Source of the DNA: Flavihumibacter soli
GTDB lineage: Bacteria; Bacteroidota; Bacteroidia; Sphingobacteriales; Sphingobacteriaceae
Direction: 5' to 3'
DNA: 64,000 nt
Assembly (NCBI RefSeq): GCF_010692725.1
Contig: NZ_JAAFZB010000094.1
Location: 310,001 to 374,000 of the forward strand
Under the pieces are notes generated by a model that was given only the letters and a program-made list of their open reading frames with translations, was not told the origin of the DNA and did no database searches. Positions 53,614 to 62,450 of the stretch are shown in pieces. Numbering within the stretch: the first letter of the stretch is position 1; each line of letters opens with the position of its first letter. Position numbers and translations under genes: made by a program.

Positions 53614-54306
53614 TTACTTCCCAAATGAGAGTTCGTTCTGGAAAATCTTAGCGTATTTGCGACGGTCAAACTTGTAAAGCTTAGCGGCACGGTAAGAAAC
53701 GCCTTTCTGTTTTTCATCCAGTTCTTTGAGTATCCCATAATTCAGCATCTTTTTCCTGAAGTTTCGCTTATCGAGCGTCTTATTCAGAATCACCTCATAA
53801 AGGTGCTGCAGTTGCGTCAATGTGAATTTCTCCGGTAGAAGCTCGAATGCAATAGGCTGGTAACTAATCTTATTCCGGATCTTTAGAAATCCCTTTTGAA
53901 AGATCTTGGTGTGGTCAAATGCAAGTTTGGGAAGATCCTTAACAGGATACCATACGGCCTTACGCGCTACGGACGTAACAGGCTTCAACTCCTTTGGGCC
54001 GTTCAACCTGATCATAGCGTAGTAAGCTACTGTTATTACCCTTCCCTGGGGATGCCTGTCAACATCACCAAAGGTATAGAACTGTTCCATGAAAATATCG
54101 CGCAGACCTGTCAGTTCGTACAGGATCCTTTCAGCCGCCAAATCAAGACTTTCATTTTCTTTAACCAGGTACCCTGGTAAAGCCCACCAATCTTTAAAAG
54201 GTTCTACGTTTCGTTCAATTAATAGTATTTTTAACTCGCCTTCGTCAAATCCGAAGATCACACAGTCAATTGAAAATACAGAATCAAATTTAGGCAGGAC
54301 TTCCAA
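53614..54306 (-). CDS. NrtR/AraR-type transcriptional regulator with degenerate Nudix domain
   Basis: A 230-residue protein with an N-terminal Nudix fold (about 1-145) and a C-terminal winged-helix DNA-binding domain (about 155-225: KFTLTQLQHLYEVIL, then RNFRKKML). The Nudix box reads GYLVKENESLDLAAERILYE. The catalytic REUxEE core has become RILYEL, so hydrolysis is unlikely and the domain should sense a small molecule, as in NrtR/AraR regulators. It is divergent from pfkA with a 15-bp palindrome in the shared 122-bp gap. It probably controls the pfkA-kinase-gapA unit and itself in response to a sugar metabolite; that target is inference. Confidence 0.85.
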   Translation of the reverse strand: MEVLPKFDSVFSIDCVIFGFDEGELKILLIERNVEPFKDWWALPGYLVKENESLDLAAERILYELTGLRDIFMEQFYTFGDVDRHPQGRVITVAYYAMIRLNGPKELKPVTSVARKAVWYPVKDLPKLAFDHTKIFQKGFLKIRNKISYQPIAFELLPEKFTLTQLQHLYEVILNKTLDKRNFRKKMLNYGILKELDEKQKGVSYRAAKLYKFDRRKYAKIFQNELSFGK

Positions 54307-54380
54307 AATTAAGTTGTTTTATAGTCTTTAAATATATAAGGATTCCTATGAAGCATGAAATTTTTTATAAATACTCCTTA

Positions 54381-54395
54381 GTGTAAATAATACAC
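54381..54395. promoter_or_regulatory. Palindrome GTGTA-N5-TACAC, candidate operator of the Nudix-type regulator
   Basis: A perfect 15-bp palindrome lies between the divergent regulator and pfkA genes, 33 bp before the pfkA start. Another GTGTA half-site occurs at 54404. Position and symmetry fit a dimeric winged-helix regulator. Confidence 0.55.
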
Positions 54396-54428
54396 CCTAT
54401 ATTCGTGTAAAACTAATAAAAAACACAC

Positions 54429-55412
54429 TTGTCAGAAATAAAAAAAATAGCTGTTTTTACATCAGGGGGCGACTCTCCCGGTATGAACGCCTGTATCAGG
54501 GCCGTTGTTCGTACCAGTATCTTCATGGGCCTGGAGGTTGTGGGAATCCGCCAGGGGTACCAGGGTATGTTGGAAAAAAACTTCTGGAACATGGACTCCC
54601 GGTCTGTAAGTAATATAATACACCTGGGCGGAACGATCCTTAAGACAGCCCGGTGCCTGGAGTTCAAAACGGAAGAAGGCATGCAGAAAGCCTATGATAA
54701 TCTTCGTTCAGAAAATATTGACGCACTCATAGCTATTGGGGGCGATGGAACGGCAACCGGAGCAGAGCGGTTTTCCAAAGCATTCGGTATACCGGTGATC
54801 TGCATTCCGGGCACTATTGACAACGATCTTTACGGTACAGATTTCACCCTTGGCTTTGATACCGCTAACAATACAGTTATAGAGGCTATCGACAAGATCC
54901 GTGATACTGCAGACTCGCATGACCGGCTATTTTTCATCGAGGTGATGGGGCGGGATTCAGGTTGCATCGCACTCAGGTCGGGCATTGCCGGCGGCGCTGA
55001 AGCGATCCTGCTTCCTGAAAGAGATACTGCCATTGAAGAATTGATTGAAAAGCTGGAAACCGGTGCTAAGCGTAAAAAATCATCCAGCATTGTTATTGTT
55101 GCTGAAGGCGACAAGAATGGCGGCGCCTATGATGTGGCGAAACGCGTAAAGGAAAAATTCAATTTTTACGATACCAAGGTTACCATTCTTGGCCATATGC
55201 AACGCGGTGGTACGCCAAGCAGTACCGACAGGGTGCTGGCATGCCGGTTCGGATATGCCGCGGTAAAGGCGTTACTCGCCGGAGAAACGCAGCAAATTGT
55301 CGGGATAAGAGGTAATTCCATTAAGCTTACCAGTCTGCATGAGGCATTAAATATGCACGAATTCAAACTGGAAGAAGACCTGATGGAACTTGCCACCATT
55401 TTATCCATATAA
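54429..55412 (+). CDS. pfkA: ATP-dependent 6-phosphofructokinase
   Basis: A 327-residue enzyme that phosphorylates fructose 6-phosphate in glycolysis. Markers are VFTSGGDSPGMNA, AIGGDGTATGA (ATP-type glycine-rich loop), PGTIDNDLYGTD with the catalytic Asp, EVMGRDSGCIAL and GHMQRGGTPSSTDR. It starts at TTG 54429, as no ATG precedes the conserved N-terminus. It heads a three-gene unit: the next gene starts 2 bp after its stop. Regulation through the palindrome at 54381 is likely. Confidence 0.95.
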   Translation: MSEIKKIAVFTSGGDSPGMNACIRAVVRTSIFMGLEVVGIRQGYQGMLEKNFWNMDSRSVSNIIHLGGTILKTARCLEFKTEEGMQKAYDNLRSENIDALIAIGGDGTATGAERFSKAFGIPVICIPGTIDNDLYGTDFTLGFDTANNTVIEAIDKIRDTADSHDRLFFIEVMGRDSGCIALRSGIAGGAEAILLPERDTAIEELIEKLETGAKRKKSSSIVIVAEGDKNGGAYDVAKRVKEKFNFYDTKVTILGHMQRGGTPSSTDRVLACRFGYAAVKALLAGETQQIVGIRGNSIKLTSLHEALNMHEFKLEEDLMELATILSI

Positions 55413-55414
55413 TC

Positions 55415-57265
<1,851 letters not shown>

Positions 57266-57267
<2 letters not shown>

Positions 57268-57336
57268 ATATGAGATTTGAGATATGAGATATGAGATTTA
57301 AGAATTAGGAATTAAGAATTGCGATCTTATATCTTA
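57266..57336 (+). repeat. Heptamer array after gapA (AGATATG type) with short reverse arm
   Basis: Eight units run in 7-bp register from inside the gapA TAG stop: AGATATG three times, AGATTTG, AGATTTA, AGAATTA, GGAATTA and AGAATTG (57266-57321). After one base come two reverse-type units ATCTTAT (57324-57337). The layout equals that of the arrays in the efflux operon, but the heptamer sequence is different. Confidence 0.88.
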
Positions 57337-57350
57337 TTATTTTCATAGCA

Positions 57351-57388
57351 AATGCCCTGCTCAGGTGATCTGAAGCAGGGCATTTTTT
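57351..57388 (+). terminator. Rho-independent terminator of the pfkA-gapA unit
   Basis: Arms AATGCCCTGCT (57351-57361) and AGCAGGGCATT (57374-57384) pair perfectly around a 12-base loop and are followed by a T-run. It lies 84 bp after the gapA stop, downstream of the heptamer array. Confidence 0.9.
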
Positions 57389-57453
57389 GTTGGGTGTAAT
57401 ATGGAAGCTATTAAAGAATTTCGTCATAATAACTAGCCGTATCGTGAAAAACT

Positions 57454-57855
57454 GATCCGGAGGGATCACAGGTATATAGAAATCACCCAGCCCAACATAA
57501 CCACGACCCTGAAGGGGTCAAACTAATACAATCATCATATGTAGCATACATCAAAGCTATGGATGTGCGACCGCCTACGGGGTCGGGATCAACCAACCGC
57601 CTATTTTCTATAAACCTTCGATACCTTCGGCATCGGGGCTCCTTAACGTAAAAACGGGTTGAAATCAAGCATGATCCTGAAGGAATCACAGGTCCGTAAA
57701 AACATGCAGAACATTATAGCCGCGACCCTGAAGGGGTCGAACTAATACAATCATCATATGTAACATCATCAAAGCTATGGATGTGCGACCGCCTACGGGG
57801 TCGGGATCAACCAACCTCCTATTTTCTATAGACCTTCGATACCTTCGGCATCGGG
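57454..57855. repeat. Two tandem copies of a REP-like multi-hairpin element
   Basis: Two copies of a roughly 185-bp unit (57454-57637 and 57673-57855), offset 219 bp, with about 90 percent matching by eye in the core. Each unit has small palindromes: GATCC-type (57454, 57673), GACCCTGAAGGGGTC (57505, 57724), CGACCGCCTACGGGGTCG (57568, 57786) and CGATACCTTCGGCATCG (57619, 57837). This hairpin series is like the repetitive extragenic palindromes seen in many Bacteroidota. No transposase gene is nearby. It lies in the gene-free gap 57268-57951. Confidence 0.85.
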
Positions 57856-57951
57856 GGCCCTATTTCCGGATCGTTAACCCACAGAATAGCTTACATACAT
57901 CTTAACCTACCAAAATTTTTTAGCGGCACGCTTCATTAATGTTGTGCAGCA

Positions 57952-58326
57952 TCACTTTTTAATGAGAGGTACAATAATAAATAACAGAATTAAACCAATT
58001 GCTGAACCTACAAAGAATCCAATTTTAATATTGTTGCTCCCACTATCTCTATTCATTTCTAAATCCTTATTACTTCCGCCTAATAAGTGGATCACAAGAT
58101 AGAAGACTGCAAAAGCTAAGAAATATGTTAACTTACTTTTAAGCAGATCAATACTATTTAACAGTGGCAGTTTAACGCCTTCTTTTAAAAGAATATAGCC
58201 AACTGAAAAGTATAGCAAAAGAGAAAAAGAAACAACTACTCTACTGTGGAAAGCGGCGACTGAAGAGCTATTATTTTTTCTATAATGAGAGTATACAGCG
58301 AGAATTATATTTTTTAGGAAATTCAT
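57952..58326 (-). CDS. Small hypothetical membrane protein
   Basis: A 124-residue protein with three predicted membrane segments (about residues 29-47, 66-84 and 99-121), a Ser/Asn-rich N-terminal region and a polar loop with a cluster of charged residues between TM2 and TM3. It ends in PLIKK. I recognise no family. The A/T-rich composition differs from the flanking glycolytic and YdeI-type genes, which may mean recent arrival. It is preceded by a 460-bp gene-free region. Confidence 0.6.
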   Translation of the reverse strand: MNFLKNIILAVYSHYRKNNSSSVAAFHSRVVVSFSLLLYFSVGYILLKEGVKLPLLNSIDLLKSKLTYFLAFAVFYLVIHLLGGSNKDLEMNRDSGSNNIKIGFFVGSAIGLILLFIIVPLIKK

Positions 58327-58789
58327 ATTATTGCTGCCTTAAAAGTCTCATCAGGATTATCTAAGATTGTGCTTCCAGTCTTATGCGCGGGCAGTCAAAG
58401 ATATCTAATTTAACCGTATCTCCTGACAGCCGAAAAGTAGCTCATCAGAACAATTTGTCGTCCACACAATGGAAATAACTAAATTAAAATAATCGCTTCG
58501 GTGGGAGCGAACTTAAGTTCCCAAACCGCAAATCATCAAATAATCGCCCACACAATACCAAACCGAAGCGGTTAAATCCACTAAATCCCAAATGATTCAT
58601 CCAATTATACTTAAATGTCGAAGTACTATTTAAACCTGATATCCAGCGGGTCTATCACAAAGTTGTACAACTGCATCGGGGCTTTGACAGGGCGAAACCC
58701 CTTTCCCTGGCTAATTGTTGTCTTTCCTTCAAGTGTTTGTAAATAATAACGGCACCTAGATTATTACACCGCTTTTTCTACATTTAACT
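58327..58789. other. Gene-free spacer
   Basis: No gene seen. It contains a 9-bp inverted repeat CGCTTCGGT (58494-58502) / ACCGAAGCG (58562-58570) with a 59-bp loop, and CCACACAAT twice (about 58462 and 58549). No clear terminator or promoter. Confidence 0.5.
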
Positions 58790-59401
58790 ATGGAAAAATT
58801 CGACAGGCGCGTTGATACATACATTGAGAACTCGGCAGACTTCGCCAGACCTATCCTGATTCACATCAGGGACATGGTACACCGGGTTGCGCCTGAAATT
58901 TGTGAAACCATTAAATGGGCATTCCCGCATTTTGAGTATAAAGGAACCGTTTGCCATATGGCTTCCTTTAAGCAGCATTGCACTTTTGGATTTCGCAAAG
59001 CGAGCTTGCTTCCGGATCCCAACAATTTACTAAATGGTGAGACTGCATCAGCGATGGGTCAATTTGGAAGGATCACCACTCTCTCAGACCTGCCATCCGA
59101 TGATATCCTGGAATTATATCTAAGAAATGCGATTCTTCTTAATGAAACGGGCGTAAAATTACCTGCACCAAAAAAGTCATCAGCAACATCGGTGGTGGAT
59201 ATGCCCGAATATTTCGTCGAAGCCCTCTCAAAAAACCCGCTTGCTAAAAGCGCTTTTGAAGGCTTCAGTAATTCGCATAAGAAAGAATATCTCGAATGGA
59301 TCACGGAAGCTAAAACAGAAAAGACTCGTGAGAAACGACTGGCGACGACCTTGCTCTGGCTAAGTGAAGGAAAATCAATGAATTGGCGGTATAAAAAATA
59401 A
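58790..59401 (+). CDS. DUF1801/YdeI-type protein
   Basis: A 203-residue protein with a DUF1801 domain (about 1-115: FARPILIHIRDMVHRVAPEI, then CETIKWAFPHFEY). A YdeI/OmpD-associated-like C-terminus follows (about 135-203: VDMPEYFVEALSKNPLAKSAF, SNSHKKEYLEWITEAKTEKTR). Proteins of this group are small, cytoplasmic and poorly characterised; some are linked to antimicrobial peptide protection. It stands alone, convergent with the DUF2306 gene 9 bp away. Confidence 0.85.
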   Translation: MEKFDRRVDTYIENSADFARPILIHIRDMVHRVAPEICETIKWAFPHFEYKGTVCHMASFKQHCTFGFRKASLLPDPNNLLNGETASAMGQFGRITTLSDLPSDDILELYLRNAILLNETGVKLPAPKKSSATSVVDMPEYFVEALSKNPLAKSAFEGFSNSHKKEYLEWITEAKTEKTREKRLATTLLWLSEGKSMNWRYKK

Positions 59402-59410
59402 GCCCGATCC

Positions 59411-60103
59411 TTATTTCATTTCCAGGGAGGGCGTATCTATTGCAGAAACGTGTTTGGATCTCTGGATCCTTCTGACAATAAAAAACGCAACCAGCAGATT
59501 TGGAACCCAGCATAACCAGGCGACTATCCTGTAAGCAGGTGTAAAATCCTGAAACACCATTATTAGCAGCGGCAGCCAGATCCTGAGTGTAACCGCAGCG
59601 AAACATGCAGCATAGCTGAAGATCATCATTATTTCATGCCTGGTAGTATCACCCTTTTTGATGCTGGTATAGGCTAAAAATGTGGTCGTAAACCAGATAC
59701 AGCCTAAAGAAATAAAGCCCGCTGAAGTGATCAAGCCGCCGGTGGCAAAGAAACCGATATATATTCCTGCAAGTGCGCTCAGCAAAGCGGCTACGACATA
59801 GATCTTGCCGATCGTCCGGTGCAGGCTGAGTCTTGTAGTTCTAAGCCTGGCGATAAACTGGCTCCAGCCCACAAGCAGCGCTATCCCGCCCAAAATAATG
59901 TGCGTGTAAAATCCAGCATTCCAAAAGACATTTCTGAGCAACTGATCATCTTTTGAATTTAACAGTCCGAATTCCCTGTCAATCAAAAAATAGATAGCCG
60001 GATACAATCCAACAGAAATTGCCAGTAATGCAAACAGAACCCAAAGTGATTTCTTTACCAAAACGTCGGTTTTTAAATGGAGATCAAGATAGTTAATCGC
60101 CAT
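59411..60103 (-). CDS. DUF2306 membrane protein
   Basis: A 230-residue integral membrane protein with about six to seven predicted segments, starting LWVLFALLAISVGLYPAIYF. The region HIILGGIALLVGWSQFIARLR followed by LHRTIGKIYVVAALLSALAG is the DUF2306 hallmark; the conserved His residues resemble haem- or metal-binding sites in related membrane proteins, which is only a suggestion. Located 33 bp downstream of glgB on the same strand and possibly co-transcribed. Function unknown. Confidence 0.85.
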   Translation of the reverse strand: MAINYLDLHLKTDVLVKKSLWVLFALLAISVGLYPAIYFLIDREFGLLNSKDDQLLRNVFWNAGFYTHIILGGIALLVGWSQFIARLRTTRLSLHRTIGKIYVVAALLSALAGIYIGFFATGGLITSAGFISLGCIWFTTTFLAYTSIKKGDTTRHEIMMIFSYAACFAAVTLRIWLPLLIMVFQDFTPAYRIVAWLCWVPNLLVAFFIVRRIQRSKHVSAIDTPSLEMK

Positions 60104-60136
60104 TAATATTAAAACGACCTGATCGTACTTTGATTT

Positions 60137-62140
60137 CTATATTTTCTTTAAGATGACGGCCGCCAAAGGTGGCAGATCCAGCTGAATAGATTGTGATTTT
60201 CCCTGCCATGCCGCTGTGCTGGTATTGTAAGTCTGACCTGTGACCATTCCACTGCCGAAAAACTGGCTTTCATCCGAATTCATGACCACTTTCCACTCAC
60301 CTTCTACGGGCATTCCAACCGTATAAGGGTTTCGTGGCACAGGGGTGAGATTCAGAACTACAATCAGGTCGTCTTGCTGATGGTTCCCTTTGCGTGAATA
60401 GACGAGCACGGAACTTTCCGCATCGCCGCCTTCTATCCACTCGAAACCTTCAAATGCAAAACTCTTCTCATATAAGGCTGGTTCGGTTCTGTAAAGGTGA
60501 TTCAGGCTTTTAACAAATGTTTTCACACCCTGGTGGGATGCGTGTTCAAGCACATGCCAGTCGAGCGAAAAGTTATGGTTCCATTCGCGACCCTGGCCGA
60601 ACTCATTGCCCATAAACAGCAGTTTTGTTCCGGGATGCGTAAACATATAGGCAAAAAGTAGACGAAGATTAGCAAACTTTTGCCATTCATCACCAGGCAT
60701 TTTATTGAGCAGGGAACCTTTTCCGTGCACCACCTCATCGTGCGAAAGGGGAAGCATAAAGTTCTCTGTAAAAGCATACTCGGTACTGAAAGTGATCCGG
60801 TTATGATGATGCTTGCGGAAGTAAGGGTCCTTTTCAAAAAAGCTCAGCGTATCATTCATCCAGCCCATCATCCATTTCATGCCGAAGCCCAACCCACCAA
60901 GATACACCGGCCGGCTAACACCCGGAAAGGCTGTAGACTCTTCAGCGATAGTCTGCACATCAGGGAACGAGCCATAGACAACTTCGTTAAACTCTTTCAG
61001 GAAACTAATGGCTTCCAGGTTTTCGCGACCGCCGAATTCATTTGGTATCCATTCGCCAGCCTTCCGGGAATAATCCAGGTATAGCATAGATGCGACCGCG
61101 TCAACACGCAAGCCATCAATATGATACCGGTCGAGCCAGAACACAGCATTGCTAATAAGAAACGAGCGGATCTCATTGCGACCGTAATTGAAAATATATG
61201 ATTTCCAGTCAGGATGGAAGCCCTTACGCATATCGGCATGCTCATACAGATGCGTTCCGTCGAATTTGTACAGCCCATGCGCGTCGCCAGGGAAATGCGA
61301 AGGCACCCAATCCAGGATAACGCCTATGCCATTTCTGTGAAGCTCGTCGATGAGAAACATCAGGTCCTGCGGCGTACCAAAGCGGGAGCATGCAGCAAAA
61401 TAGCCGGTTATCTGGTAACCCCACGATGGAGCGAAAGGATGCTCCATCAAAGGCATAAACTCTACATGGGTGAATTCCATTTCCAGCAGGTACGGAACCA
61501 GGCGTTTGGCCATATCCCGATAGCTTAAGAACTCTTCCGGTGATTCCAGGCTCCTGGCCCAGGAACCGAAGTGCATTTCATAGACTGAGGTAGGCTGGTT
61601 CAAACCATTCTTTTGATGCCTGGTTTCCATCCAGTCCTTATCGCGCCATTCATACCAGGTGTCCCATACAATTGAGGCTGTTGAAGGTGCTTCTTCCCAA
61701 CGTAAAGCAAAAGGATCGCCTTTTTCGAGTTCCTCACCCGAATTAGAGCGGATAAAATATTTATATACCTCGCCATTACCAACAGCAGGAACAAAGGTTT
61801 CCCATATCCCGGAGCCATCCCAACGAGCGTGCATCGGGACCGATGATCTGTCCCAGCCGTTAAAATTCCCCATGATCGAGATCGATTTTGCATTGGGCGC
61901 CCATACTGCAAAATAAGTGCCTGTGACACCCCCATGCTCGACCACATGAGAGCCCATTTTTTCATACAGCTTATAATGTTTGCCCGCCTTAAACAGGTTT
62001 ATATCGAAATCAGTAAAGCGTGAATAGAATTCATCAGTAGAAGCTTCTTTGATTTCGGGTTTCGGGATAAGCGGAGAATTTGAATTGTCGTCTCCTGCGG
62101 GTGTGATTTCGGGAGCTTTAGTCTTTTTTGCCTTCGCCAT
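60137..62140 (-). CDS. glgB: 1,4-alpha-glucan branching enzyme
   Basis: A 667-residue GH13 enzyme that forms alpha-1,6 branches in glycogen. After a Pro/Ser-rich N-terminal tail of about 30 residues comes a CBM48 module (FAVWAPNAKSISIMGNFNGWD). The catalytic barrel follows with VYEMHFGSW, ILDWVPSHFPGDAHGL, DGLRVDAVASMLYLDYSR (nucleophile Asp), TIAEESTAFPG (acid Glu) and LSHDEVVHGKGSL (Asp), all GlgB markers. The C-terminal beta domain ends LPPLAAVILKKI. It is separated by a long palindrome and a terminator from the GH31 gene upstream. No glgA, glgC or glgP is in the window. Confidence 0.95.
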   Translation of the reverse strand: MAKAKKTKAPEITPAGDDNSNSPLIPKPEIKEASTDEFYSRFTDFDINLFKAGKHYKLYEKMGSHVVEHGGVTGTYFAVWAPNAKSISIMGNFNGWDRSSVPMHARWDGSGIWETFVPAVGNGEVYKYFIRSNSGEELEKGDPFALRWEEAPSTASIVWDTWYEWRDKDWMETRHQKNGLNQPTSVYEMHFGSWARSLESPEEFLSYRDMAKRLVPYLLEMEFTHVEFMPLMEHPFAPSWGYQITGYFAACSRFGTPQDLMFLIDELHRNGIGVILDWVPSHFPGDAHGLYKFDGTHLYEHADMRKGFHPDWKSYIFNYGRNEIRSFLISNAVFWLDRYHIDGLRVDAVASMLYLDYSRKAGEWIPNEFGGRENLEAISFLKEFNEVVYGSFPDVQTIAEESTAFPGVSRPVYLGGLGFGMKWMMGWMNDTLSFFEKDPYFRKHHHNRITFSTEYAFTENFMLPLSHDEVVHGKGSLLNKMPGDEWQKFANLRLLFAYMFTHPGTKLLFMGNEFGQGREWNHNFSLDWHVLEHASHQGVKTFVKSLNHLYRTEPALYEKSFAFEGFEWIEGGDAESSVLVYSRKGNHQQDDLIVVLNLTPVPRNPYTVGMPVEGEWKVVMNSDESQFFGSGMVTGQTYNTSTAAWQGKSQSIQLDLPPLAAVILKKI

Positions 62141-62285
62141 AACTATTGGGTATGAGTCTGTACTACTGTTAAACTAAATATACCAGAATTGTTTCCTCAG
62201 TTGCTAACGGAAAACAATTAATTATGGCGGTGGTCAACGATATTTATTAAAAAAATGAGTGCAGGTTGGTGTAGGTCATCTGGTA

Positions 62286-62334
62286 GTCATCTAGTAGTTA
62301 GGCCACCAAATTGGTGGCCTAACTACTAGATGAC
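62286..62334. repeat. Perfect 49-nt palindrome in the glgB upstream gap
   Basis: Arms of 24 bp (62286-62309 and 62311-62334) are perfectly complementary around a single central base; the core is GGCCACCAAATTGGTGGCC. A partial copy of the arm start (GTCATCTGGTA) occurs just to the left at 62276. It has no T-run of its own. The surrounding gap 62141-62450 holds otherwise only the terminator at 62397. Confidence 0.9.
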
Positions 62335-62396
62335 CTAAACAAAACCTAAACCAGACTTTAGCTATCTGGTTACACTCGACTATCCCGGGCACCTCC

Positions 62397-62425
62397 AAAA
62401 AAAAAGTCCTTCTTATAGGAAGGAC
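62397..62425 (-). terminator. Rho-independent terminator of the GH31 gene
   Basis: Read leftwards, the stem GTCCTTC/GAAGGAC (62406-62412 with 62419-62425, six-base loop) runs into nine consecutive T residues (A at 62397-62405 on the plus strand). It lies 26 bp after the GH31 stop. Confidence 0.88.
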
Positions 62426-62450
62426 ATTTTTCATTTTAAAAATGTAAAGG

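Noticed and set aside
57483-57689. 68-codon minus-strand frame
   Set aside because: It lies entirely within the REP-like hairpin repeats.
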